A stretch of DNA of 64,000 nt from Papaver somniferum (lineage: Eukaryota; Streptophyta; Magnoliopsida; Ranunculales; Papaveraceae). Made by a program: the position numbers and the translations under genes. The DNA is taken from contig NC_039359.1 of NCBI RefSeq assembly GCF_003573695.1, forward strand, positions 76,026,783 to 76,090,782, written 5' to 3'. Under the pieces are notes generated by a model. The model made no database searches, was not told the DNA's origin, and worked only from the letters and a program-made list of their open reading frames with translations. The stretch's first letter is position 1. Every line of letters begins with the position of its first letter. This document shows, in pieces, positions 1 through 13,310 of this stretch.

Positions 1-3000
1 AAACAAACCACGCCATGGCTCCAGGTGGTTCCAAGGGCCAATATTGAAGGTTAGACATCCCATATTCGGAAGTTTTGGTAACTAATTTAACGTCCGATTA
101 TTTCAAAGACAAAATTTGAAAAGTATAAGTTTTTCCAAATTCTGATTTTTGGGCCATCATACATTCAGAACTTTATAAAAAACCTATCCTCCGAATATCA
201 CAAGATCAAAACAAACCACGCCATGGCTCCAGGTGGTTCCAAGGGCCCATATTGAAGGTTAGACAGCCCAAATTCGGAAGTTTTGGTAACTAATTTAACT
301 TCCGATTATTTCAAAGACAAAATTTGAAAAATATAATTTTTCCAAATTCTTATTTTTGGGCCATCGTACATTCGGAATTTTATAAAAAACCTATCCTCCG
401 AATATCACAAGTTCAAAACAAACCACGCCATGGCTCCAGGTGGTTCCAAGGGCCAATATTGAAGGTTAGACATCCCATATTCGGAAGTTTTGGTAACTAA
501 TTTAACGTCCGATTATTTCAAAGACAAAATTTGAAAAGTATAAGTTTTTCCAAATTCTGATTTTTGGGCCATCGTACATTCGGAACTTTATAAAAAACCT
601 ATCCTCCGAATATCACAAGTTCAAAACAAACCACGCCATGGCTACAGGTGGTTCCAAGGGCCCATATTGAAGGTTAGACAGCTCAAATTCGGAAGTTTTG
701 GTAACTAATTTAACTTCCGATTATTTCAAAGACAAAATTTGAAAAGTATAAGTTTTTCCAAATTCTGATTTTTGGGCCATCGTACATTCGGAACTTTATA
801 AAAAACCTATCCTCCGAATATCACAAGTTCAAAACAAACCACGCCATGGATCCAGGTGGTTCCAAGGGCCCATATTGAAGGTTAGACATCCCATATTCGG
901 AAGTTTTGGTAACTAATTTAACTTCCGATTATTTCAAAGACAAAATTTGTAAAGTATAAGTTTTTCCAAATTCTGATTTTTGGGCCATCGTACATTCGGA
1001 ACTTTATAAAAACATTATCCTCCGAATATCACAAGTTCAAAACAAACCACGCCATGGCTCCAGGTGGTTCTAAGGGCCAATATTGAAGGTTAGACATCCC
1101 AAATTCGAAAGTTTTGGTAACTAATTTAACGTCCGATTATTTCAAAGACAAAATTTGAAAAGTATAAGTTTTTCCAAATTCTGATTTTTGGGCCATCGTA
1201 CATTCGGAACTTTATAAAAAACCTATCCTCCGAATATCACAAGTTCAAAACAAACCACGCCATGGATCCAGGTGGTTCCAAGGGCCCATATTGAAGGTTA
1301 GACATCCCATATTCGGAAGTTTTGGTAACTAATTTAACTTCCGATTATTTCAAAGACAAAATTTGAAAAGTATAAGTTTTTCCAAATTCTGATTTTTGGG
1401 CCATCGTACATTCGGAACTTTATAAAAACATTATCCTCCGAATATCACAAGTTCAAAACAAACCACGCCATGGCTCCAGGTGGTTCTAAGGGCCAATATT
1501 GAAGGTTAGACATCCCAAATTCGAAAGTTTTGGTAACTAATTTAACGTCCGATTATTTCAAAGACAAAATTTGAAAAGTATAAGTTTTTCCAAATTCTGA
1601 TTTTTGGGCCATCATACATTCGGAACTTTATAAAAAACCTATCCTCCGAATATCACAAGATCAAAACAAACCACGCCATGGCTCCAGGTGGTTCCAAGGG
1701 CCAATATTGAAGGTTAGACATCCTATATTCGGAAGTTTTGGTAACTAATTTAACTTCCGATTATTTCAAAGACAAAATTTGTAAAGTATAAGTTTTTCCA
1801 AATTCTGATTTTTGGGCCATCGTACATTCGGAACTTTATAAAAACATTATCCTCCGAATATCACAAGTTCAAAACAAACCACGCCATGGCTCCAGGTGGT
1901 TCTAAGGGCCAATATTGAAGGTTAGACATCCCAAATTCGAAAGTTTTGGTAACTAATTTAACGTCCGATTATTTCAAAGACAAAATTTGAAAAGTATAAG
2001 TTTTTCCAAATTCTGATTTTTGGGCCATCATACATTCGGAACTTTATAAAAAACCTATCCTCCGAATATCACAAGATCAAAACAAACCACGCCATGGCTC
2101 CAGGTGGTTCCAAGGGCCAATATTGAAGGTTAGACATCCTATATTCGGAAGTTTTGGTAACTAATTTAACTTCCGATTATTTCAAAGACAAAATTTGAAA
2201 AGTATAAGTTTTTCCAAATTCTGATTTTTGGGCCATCGTACATTCGGAGCTTTATAAAAAACCTATCCTCCGAATATCACAAGTTCAAAACAAACCACGC
2301 CATGGATCCAGGTGGTTCTAAGGGCCAATATTGAAGGTTAGACATCCCATATTCGGAAGTTTTGGTAACTAATTTAACGTCCGATTATTTCAAAGACAAA
2401 ATTTGAAAAGTATAAGTTTTTCCAAATTCTGATTTTTGGGCCATCATACATTCGGAACTTTATAATAACATTATCCTCCGAATATCACAAGATCAAAACA
2501 AACCACGCCATGGCTCCAGGTGGTTCTAAGGGCCCATATTGAAGGTTAGACATCCCATATTCGGAAGTTTTGGTAACCAATTTAACTTCCGATTATTTCA
2601 AAGACAAAATTTGAAAAGTATAAGTTTTTTCAAATTCTGATTTTTGGGCCATCGTACATTCAGAACTTTATAAAAAACCTATCCTCCAAATATCACGAGT
2701 TCAAAACAAACCACGCCATGGCTCCAGGTGGTTCCAAGGGCCCGTATTGAAGGTTAGACAGCCCAAATTCGGAAGTTTTGGTAACTAATTTAACTTCCGA
2801 TTATTTCAAAGACAAAATTTGAAAAGTATAAGTTTTTCCAAATTCTGATTTTTGGGCCATCGTACATTCGGAATTTTATAAAAAACCTATCCTCCGAATA
2901 TCACAAGTTCAAAACAAACCACGCCATGGCTCCAGGTGGTTCCAAGGGCCCATATTGAAGGTTAGACAGCCCAAATTCGGAAATTTTGGTAACTAATTTA

Positions 3001-6000
3001 ACTTCCGATTATTTCAAAGACAAAATTTGAAAAGCATAAGTTTTTCCAAATTCTGATTTTTGGATCATCGTACATTCGGAACTTTATAAAAAACCTATCC
3101 TCCGAATATCACAAGTTCAAAACAAACCACGCCATGGCTCCAGGTGGTTCCAAGGGCCCATATTGAAGGTTAGACAGCCCAAATTCGGAAGTTTTGGTAA
3201 CTAATTTAACTTCCGATTATTTCAAAGACAAAATTTGAAAAGTATAAGTTTTTCCAAATTCTGATTTTTGGGCCATCGTACATTCGGAACTTTATAAAAA
3301 ACCTATCCTCCGAATATCACAAGTTCAAAACAAACCACGCCATGGCTCCAGGTGGTTCCAAGGGCCAATATTGAAGGTTAAACATCCCATCTTCGGAAGT
3401 TTTGGTAACTAATTTAACGTCCGATTATTTCAAAGACAAAATTTGAAAAGTATAAGTTTTTCCAAATTCTGATTTTTGGGCCATCGTACATTCGGAACTT
3501 TATAAAAAACATATCCTCCGAATATCACAAGTTCAAAACAAACCACGCCATGGCTCCAGGTGGTTCCAAGGGCCCATATTGAAGGTTAGACAGCCCAAAT
3601 TCGGAAGTTTTGGTAACTAATTTAACTTCCGATTATTTCAAAGACAAAATTTAAAAGTATAAGTTTTTCCAAATTCTGATTTTTGGGCCATCGTACATTC
3701 GGAACTTTATAAAAAACCTATCCTCCGAATATCACAAGTTCAAAACAAACCACGCCATGGCTCCAGGTGGTTCCAAGGGCCAATATTGAAGGTTAGACAT
3801 CCCATATTCGGAAGTTTTGGTAACTAATTTAACGTCCGATTATTTCAAAGACAAAATTTGAAAAGTATAAGTTTTTCCAAATTCTGATTTTTGGGCCATC
3901 GTACATTCGGAACTTTATAAAAAACCTATCCTCCGAATATCACAAGTTCAAAACAAACCACGCCATGGCTCCAGGTGGTTCCAATGGCCCATATTGAAGG
4001 TTAGACAACCCAAATTCAGAAGTTTTGGTAACTAATTTAACTTCCGATTATTTCAAAGACAAAATTTGAAAAGTATAAGTTTTTCCAAATTCTGATTTTT
4101 GGGCCATCGTACATTCGGAACTTTATAAAAAACCTATCCTCCGAATATCACAAGTTCAAAACAAACCACGCCATGGATCCAGGTGGTTCCAAGGGCCCAT
4201 ATTGAAGGTTAGACAGCCCAAATTCGGAAGTTTTGGTAACTAATTTAACTTCCGATTATTTCAAAGACAAAATTTGAAAAGTATAAGTTTTTCCAAATTC
4301 TGATTTTTGGGCCATCGTACATTCGGAACTTTATAAAAAACCTATCCTCCGAATATCACAAGTTCAAAACAAACCACGCCATGGCTCCAGGTGGTTCCAA
4401 GGGCCAATATTGAAGGTTAGACATCCCATATTCGGAAGTTTTGGTAACTAATTTAACGTCCGATTATTTCAAAGACAAAATTTGAAAAGTATAAGTTTTT
4501 CCAAATTCTGATTTTTGGGCCATCGTACATTCGGAACTTTATAAAAAACCTATCCTCCGAATATCACAAGTTCAAAACAAACCACGCCATGGCTCCAGGT
4601 GGTTCCAAGGGCCCATATTGAAGGTTAGACATCCCATATTCGGAAGTTTTGGTAATTAATTTAACTTCCGATTATTTCAAAGACAAAATTTGAAAAGTAT
4701 AAGTTTTTCCAAATTCTGATTTTTGGGCCATCGTACATTCGGAACTTTATAAAAAACCTATCCTCCGAATATCACAAGTTCAAAACAAACCACGCCATGG
4801 CTCCAGGTGGTTCCAAGGGCCAATATTGAAGGTTAGACATCCCATATTCGGAAGTTTTGGTAACTAATTTAACGTCCGATTATTTCAAAGACAAAATTTG
4901 AAAAGTATAAGTTTTTCCAAATTCTGATTTTTGGGCCATCGTACATTCGGAACTTTATAAAAAACATATCCTCCGAATATCAAAAGTTCAAAACAAACCA
5001 CGCCATGGCTCCAGGTGGTTCCAAGGGCCAATATTGAAGGTTAGACATCCCATATTCGGAAGTTTTGGTAACTAATTTAACGTCCGATTATTTCAAAGAC
5101 AAAATTTGAAAAGTATAAGTTTTTCCAAATTCTGATTTTTGGGCCATCGTACATTCGGAACTTTATAAAAAACATATCCTCCGAATATCACAAGTTCAAG
5201 AAAAACCACGCCATGGCTCCAGGTGGTTCCAAGGGCCCATATTGAAGGTTAGACAGCCCAAATTCGGAAGTTTTGGTAACTAATTTAACTTCCGATTATT
5301 TCAAAGACAAAATTTGAAAAGTATAAGTTTTTCCAAATTCTGATTTTTGGGCCATCGTACATTCGGAACTTTATAAAAAACCTATCCTCCGAATATCACA
5401 AGTTCAAAACAAACCACGCCATGGCTCCAGGTGGTTCCAAGGGCCCATATTGAAGGTTAGACAGCCCAAATTCGGAAGTTTTGGTAACTAATTTAACTTC
5501 CGATTATTTCAAAGACAAAATTTGAAAAGTATAAGTTTTTCCAAATTCTGATTTTTGGATCATTGTACGTTCGGAACTTTATAAAAAACCTATCCTTCGA
5601 ATATCACAAGTTCAAAACAAACCACGCCATGGCTCCAGGTGGTTCCAAGGGCCCATATTGAAGGTTTGACAGCCCAAATTCGGAAGTTTTGGTAACTAAT
5701 TTAACTTCCGATTATTTCAAAGACAAAATTTGAAAAGTATAAGTTTTTCCAAATTCTGATTTTTGGGCCATCGTACATTCGGAACTTTATAAAAAACCTA
5801 TCCTCCGAATATCACAAGTTAAAAACAAACCACGCCATGGCTCCAGGTGGTTCCAAGGGCCCATATTGAAGGTTAGACAGCCCAAATTCGGAAGTTTTGG
5901 TAACTAATTTAACTTCCGATTATTTCAAAGACAAAATTTGAAAAGTATAAGTTTTTCCAAATTCTGATTTTTGGGCCATCGTACATTCGGAACTTTATAA

Positions 6001-6655
6001 AAAACCTATCCTCCGAATATCACAAGTTCAAAACAAACCACGCCATGGCTCCAGGTGGTTCCAAGGGCCCATATTGAAGGTTAGACAGCCCAAATTCAGA
6101 AGTTTTGGTAACTAATTTAACGTCCGATTATTTCAAAGACAAAATTTGAAAAGTATAAGTTTTTCCAAATTCTGATTTTTGGGCCATCGTACATTCGGAA
6201 CTTTATAAAAAACCTATCCTCCGAATATCACAAGTTCAAAACAAACCACGCCATGGCTCCAGGTGGTTCCAAGGGCCCATATTGAAGGTTAGACATCCCA
6301 TATTCGAAAGTTTTGGTAACTAATTTAACGTCCGATTATTTCAAAGACAAAATTTGAAAAGTATAAGTTTTTCCAAATTCTGATTTTTGGGCCATCGTAC
6401 ATTCGGAACTTTATAAAAAACCTATCCTCCGAATATCACAAGTTCAAAACAAACCACGCCATGGCTCCAGGTGGTTCCAAGGGCCCATATTGAAGGTTAG
6501 ACATCCCATATTCGGAAGTTTTGGTAACTAATTTAACGTCCGATTATTTCAAAGACAAAATTTGAAAAGTATAAGTTTTTCCAAATTCTGATTTTTGGGC
6601 CATCGTACATTCAGAACTTTACAAAAACATTATCCTCCGAATATTACAAGTTCAA
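1..6655. repeat. Satellite array 1, ~208-bp monomer (cut by window start)
   Basis: About 32 head-to-tail monomers; successive copies of the same landmark start at 209, 416, 624 and 832, so the period is 208 bp with 1-3 bp indels. Two monomer types intermix. Type A has GGCCAATATTG, CATCCCATATTCGG and AACGTCCG. Type B has GGCCCATATTG, CAGCCCAAATTCGG and AACTTCCG. Each monomer carries two inverted pairs of the ATTCGG/CCGAAT motif and one CCATGG. The last monomer (TTTACAAAAACATTATCC variant) joins unique DNA at about 6656-6661, with the same junction as the end of array 2 at 57470. No coding function is supported. Confidence 0.97.
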
Positions 6656-6904
6656 AAAAAACTGTTTCCTAGAACCAAACAACACCATAATCAGAAAGAA
6701 AGTTGACTCATAAAATAACCGAATATTACAATCGGTAGGTTGTTTAACAAAATAATCTACCGATTTCGTATAATCGGCTAGTTTTTATATTAATAATACT
6801 CCGATTACATCCATTACATAAAGTTCAAACGGCCTTAACCTTACAATTTCGTCAAAAGCACCTAAATCCATACTCCTAATTGACCATAAAAGTATTAAAA
6901 CAGA
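6656..6904. other. 3' flank of the SANT-like gene, with two dyads
   Basis: Unique (non-satellite) DNA between array 1 and the stop codon of the minus-strand gene. It holds two AATCGG...CCGATT inverted pairs of about 35 bp, matching those at 57544-57578 and 57586-57620 of the second copy. The same stretch is included in the gene-fragment modules scattered through array 2. It probably contains the 3' UTR of the minus-strand gene. Confidence 0.7.
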
Positions 6905-7366
6905 TCATAACTTCCAGTGACCATAGAAATTGTCCCTCTTGATTTTGTAGCATCCTTCATGTTCAAATCGTTTCCCGTAGAGGTCCACATACCGGCGATC
7001 CGCAAGATTTCTCTGAAATTACGAATGAGTAACAAGTTAGTACTAACTTTTGTTAATGTGAATTGGAGTTACAGAGATACTTACTCGTTTTTCATACGTC
7101 CACCAAGGAAAAGCGTTCCTAACAAACCGTTCCTCATCTTCAAGTTTGTCAATCTCCTTATCTAGCGCATTCTTTCTCATCTTAATGTCATTGGATGATC
7201 TTCGAATTCGATTACCATCTAAGGCCTCAAATACCATTAAGATACGGTTCCATATCTGCTCTTCGGATTCCGATTTGTGGAGCTTGTGAACACAATCATG
7301 AGCAGTTACCAAAACCCACGCTCTATAAATAGCACAATCTTCTTCTTCGGCAAAAGCAATATCCAT
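6905..7366 (-). CDS. Small SANT/Myb-like (trihelix-type) protein, copy 1, two exons
   Basis: Minus-strand gene of 129 codons. Exon 1 is 7085-7366 (94 codons) and ends in AAACGA followed by a GTAAGT donor. The 72-bp intron has a TACTAAC branch-point match and ends in ATTTCAG. Exon 2 is 6905-7012 (35 codons plus TGA), joined in phase 0. The N-terminus (FAEEEDCAIYRAW) resembles the acidic, tryptophan-containing start of the SANT/Myb-like domains found in plant transposon accessory proteins and their domesticated relatives. The C-terminus has a tyrosine- and histidine-rich YGKRFEHEGCYKI motif resembling the F-x-H-C-W ending of those proteins. The likely role is DNA binding in the nucleus; this is inference. 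It differs from the copy at 57719-58180 by a few substitutions only. Its TATA-like box (7439-7447, minus strand) is altered to TATATGAAC. Confidence 0.68.
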
Positions 7367-7650
7367 GTTTTTTGTTATGAAAATTAAAACTGAAGAGAGG
7401 AAATAGTTTGGTGCAATTGGGGTGATAGATATGAGTTTGTTCATATAGGTTTAGGGTCCAACGGCTCTTTTTGTTTTTCCCAAAAACTCCAACGGCTAAT
7501 TTGACGAAAGTTGAATGTGGAGAAACCAATAATCGGTAGGTATTGGATTTAGCATATCTACCGATTATGGTAGATATTGGATTTAGCATACCTACCAATA
7601 ATCGGTAGGTATTGGATTTAGCATATCTACCGATTTAGCATATCTACCGA
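7367..7650. other. Upstream region of SANT-like gene copy 1 with local tandem repeats, ending at a breakpoint
   Basis: Matches 58181-58393 of the second copy up to about 7570, then diverges. From about 7531 to 7650 a unit containing TATTGGATTTAGCATA and CTACCGAT is repeated several times, giving overlapping AATCGGTAG...CTACCGATT inverted pairs. At about 7651 the sequence changes directly into Athila gag coding DNA, with no LTR, no PBS and no target-site duplication. The right TIR expected from the other copy is absent. This is therefore a deletion or rearrangement junction, not an ordinary insertion edge. Confidence 0.7.
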
Positions 7651-10600
7651 TCAAGTCCATTCCATCACCACTCTCCGAAGTGGTAGAGTTGTTGAGAACA
7701 AGGTAGGCATACCACAAGCAAGTGAATCTGAGCCAAACTTAGCATTGCCTACACCACCTAAGGAAACCTCCAGTCCAGAAAAAGAATCCGAGCACATTAG
7801 TGAAACCGACAAACCTACTGCTAGGAATGTCCCTCTACCTCCTAATGTTCCTATTGCTCCTTTTCCTCAGAGGTTAGTTCGCCAACAGATAAGCACCCAC
7901 TACAATGAGATGTTAGAACTGTTCAAAAGAGTCAACATCAACATTACTTTTCTTGAGGCAATTAAGCAAATCCCTGCATATGCCAAATTCCTCAAAGATT
8001 TGTGCACTCAAAAACGCAAGATTAATGTGCACAAGCGTGCTTTCTTAGCTGAACAAGTGAGTTCCATTATTCTCAACAAAACTCCACCCAAGTTTAAGGA
8101 CCCAGGTTGTCCAACAATCTCTTGCACTATCGGAGAACACAGGGTCAATAGAGCTTTATTAGATCTAGGGGCAAGTGTGAACCTCCTGCCATATTCTGTT
8201 TATGTGCAGTTAGGTCTTGGAGAGTTGAAGCCTACACCTATAACTCTCCAATTAGCAGATCGGTCAGTCAAAGTTCCTCGTGGAGTGGTAGAAGACGTTT
8301 TGATTAAGGTTGAAAAATTCTATTTTCCTGTAGACTTCATTGTCTTAGACACCCAACCTGTTCAAAACCCAAATTGTCACATTCCTATCATTCTAGGACG
8401 TCCATTCCTGGCGACGTCCAATGCAATCATCAACTGTCGGAATGGAGTGTTGAAACTCTCTTTTGGAAACATGACTGTAGAATTGAATGCGTTTAATGTT
8501 AGTCAACAACCTGTGAATCTAGATGATGAGGAGGTACATGAAGTCAATATGATTGAGAGTTTGATACAAGATTCATTGACTAGCATTATGTCAAGAGATC
8601 CACTGCAAGCATGTTTGGAAGGTGTTAACTTGGAGTTCTTTGATGATGAATACACTAGTGAAGTCCAATCTTTGCTCGAATCTGTACCTCAAATGGACAT
8701 CACTAAGTGGCAGAATACAGTAGAACAACCCCCACTTTCTGAAGAGTTTGTTCTATCTTCAGATGAGTCACCTAAGGCCAACCAGGAATTGAAACCATTG
8801 CCTGAGACTTTGAAGTATGCATTTCTAGGTCCTTCTGATACTTTACCTGTTATCATTTCTTCACAACTGAACATAGAACAGGAAAACAAGCTTTTAGGAG
8901 TCCTTGAGGATCAGAAAGAAGCCTTAGGATGGACCATCTCAGATCTCAAAGGGATAAGCCCCACCATTTGCATGCACCACATTAATCTGGAAGAGAACGC
9001 CAAACCATCTAGGGAAATGCAAAGGAGACTTAACCCTAACATGAGAGACGTCGTTAAAAGTGAGATCTTGAAGCTACTTGATGCGGGTATCATATATCCG
9101 ATTTCAGATAGTAAATGGGTTAGCCCCATTCAAGTTGTGCCTAAAAAGTCAGGCATTACTGTGGTTCGGAATGAGAAGAATGAGTTAGTCCCCTCACGTA
9201 CAACCACAGGATGGCGAGTATGTGTCGACTACAGGAAATTGAACACAGTAACAAGGAAGGATCACTTCCCGCTCCCTTTCATTGACCAAATGCTAGAACG
9301 TGTGTCTGGACACAGTCACTACTGTTTTCTAGATGGCTTTTCCGGTTATAACCAAATCCATATAGCACCAGAAGATCAGAAAAAAACTACATTTACGTGT
9401 CCATTTGGGACATTTGCTTTTAGACGTATGCCCTTCGGGCTGTGTAATGCACCCGCTACTTTTCAGCGGTGCATGATGAGCATCTTTTCAGACATGATAG
9501 ATAGTTTTCTCGAGATCTTTATGGATGATTTCTCTGTGTTTGGTTCCTCTTTTGACGAATGTTTGGACCATCTAGTCCTTGTGCTATCAAGATGTAGGCA
9601 AAAGAATCTGATTTTAAACTGGGAAAAATGCCACTTCATGGTGAACTCCGGCATAGTTCTAGGACACATCGTATCGGAAAAAGGAATTGAAGTAGATAAA
9701 GCTAAAGTCGACCTCATTCAGCAATTACCCCAACCCCACTCTGTGAAGGGGATTCGATCATTTTTAGGTCACGCCGGGTTCTACCGGCGATTCATCAAAA
9801 ACTTTAGCCAAATCTCAAGACCTTTGTGTAACCTACTTGCCAAAGATGTTGTCTTTAACTTCGATGCTTCTTGTGTGAAGGCATGGGAAGAACTCAAGAC
9901 TCTCCTCACCACCGCTCCTATAGTCCGACCTCCAGATTGGAAACTGCCGTTTGAGCTCATGTGTGATGCCTCTGATTATGCCGTTGGCGCTGTTCTAGGG
10001 CAACGTGTTGATAGACTACCATATGTGATATACTATGCTAGTAAAACTCTTAATGATGCTCAACTCAACTATTCGACCACCGAGAAGGAGTTACTTGCCG
10101 TGGTATTTGCATTAGACAAGTTTAGATCTTATCTGATAGGGTCTAAGATCATCATATACACAGACCATGCGGCTTTGAAGTATCTTCTTTCCAAGAAGGA
10201 TGCTAAAGCACGCCTTATTCGATGGATACTCTTATTACAGGAATTCGATCTCGAAATCCGTGATAAGAAAGGTTGTGAGAATGTGGTTTCCGATCACTTG
10301 TCTAGATTAACTTTAGAGTCTATTGATGAATCTGAGCTGATTAGAGAATCATTCCCAGATGAACAGCTGATGTCTATCTCAGACCTCCCTTGGTTTGCTG
10401 ATATCGTTAACTACCTTGCTGCAGGTAGGATGCCCTCACATTGGTCAAGACAAGACCGCTATAAGTTTTTAGCTGAGGTCAAACATTTTCTTTGGGATGA
10501 CCCATATCTGTTTAAGTACTGTCCAGACCAAATCATTAGGAGATGTGTCCCCAACACTGAACACAAAGATGTGATATCTTTCTGCCATGACCAGGCATGT

Positions 10601-11683
10601 GGAGGCCATTTCAGTGCCAAGAAGACTGCTGCAAAGATCTTGCAGTGTGGATTCTATTGGCCATCGTTGTTCAAGGATTGCCATGATTATTGCGTTGCTT
10701 GTGAACGCTGTCAAAAGCTAGGAAGCATTTCGAGGAGAAACATGATGCCGTTGAACCCCATTCTGATTGTGGAGATTTTTGATGTTTGGGGGATAGACTT
10801 CATGGGTCCATTCCCCATGTCTGACAGCAAGCTGTACATCCTAGTCGCAGTTGATTACGTTTCTAAGTGGGTAGAAGCCATAGCAACCAGAACAAATGAC
10901 CACAAGGTGGTACTTTCTTTTCTAAAGGAAAACATATTTGCACGTTTTGGTACCCCTAGAGCTATCATCAGTGACGGCGGTTCACATTTTCGTAACAAGT
11001 ACTTTGAGTCTTTAGTACGCAAGTATGGCATAACTCACAAGGTTGCTACTCCGTACCACCCTCAGACTAGTGGACAAGTAGAGGTTTCTAATAGGGAAAT
11101 TAAGCACATTCTCGAGAAGACGGTTAACCCGTCTAGGAAAGATTGGTCATTAAGGTTGAATGATGCTTTGTGGGCCTATAGAACAGCTTATAAGACACCA
11201 ATTGGCATGTCCCCCTATCGTCTAGTGTATGGAAAGCCGTGCCATCTACCTGTGGAATTAGAACATCGTGCCTACTGGGCAATCAAGGAGCTGAACTTTT
11301 CTCTGGACGAAGCTGGAATTCAAAGGAAACTCCAACTCAATGAGTTGGAAGAATTGAGAAATGAGGCTTATGATAGTGCCAAGCTGTACAAGCAGAAGAT
11401 GAAGATGTTTCACGACAAGCGTATTCTACGCAAATCTTTCACTCCTGGTCAGAGAGTCTTGCTGTATGACTCCCGATTACATCTTTTTCCAGGAAAACTG
11501 CGTTCCAGATGGAAGGGTCCGTACCTAGTACGCACAGTTTTTCCTCATGGAGCTGTAGAGTTGGAGGATGTCTCCAACAAGAACGTTTTCAAAGTCAACG
11601 GGCAGAGATTAAAGCCATTCTTTGAGCCATTCCCACCCGACATTGAAACAACCAACCTGGAGGACCCGGTCTATGTGGACTAA
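7651..11683 (+). CDS. Athila-type Gag(end)-Pol polyprotein, 5' truncated, otherwise open
   Basis: One reading frame open from the breakpoint to a TAA at 11681-11683, about 1343 codons. The first codons carry the TTLRSGR motif that typically precedes protease in Athila-type elements. Counting from the TTG codon at 7745, protease has [10 protein letters not shown] near residue 140; reverse transcriptase runs from about [11 protein letters not shown] (residue 489) to the FMDD catalytic box (about 592); RNase H has [10 protein letters not shown] (about 738) and TDHAALKYL (about 805). Integrase has an HHCC zinc finger around 946-990, catalytic aspartates in IDFMGPF (about 1017) and ISDGGSHF (about 1074), and the glutamate in [11 protein letters not shown] (about 1112). 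The intact frame suggests a fairly young copy, but with no 5' LTR it has no promoter of its own kind upstream. Confidence 0.93.
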
Positions 11684-13278
<1,595 letters not shown>

Positions 13279-13310
13279 GAGGACAAGTAAAATTCAGGTT
13301 TGGGGGTATT
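13279..13310 (+). promoter_or_regulatory. Athila polypurine tract region
   Basis: GAGGACAAGT followed by GGTTTGGGGGTATT lies immediately before the LTR start TGATGAG. It is the expected plus-strand primer for reverse transcription. A very similar block lies at 12044-12075. Confidence 0.8.

Noticed and set aside
1..6655. Centromeric satellite
   Set aside because: The array type is embedded in a TIR element with its own genes and dyads; nothing in the sequence shows centromere function, though it cannot be excluded.
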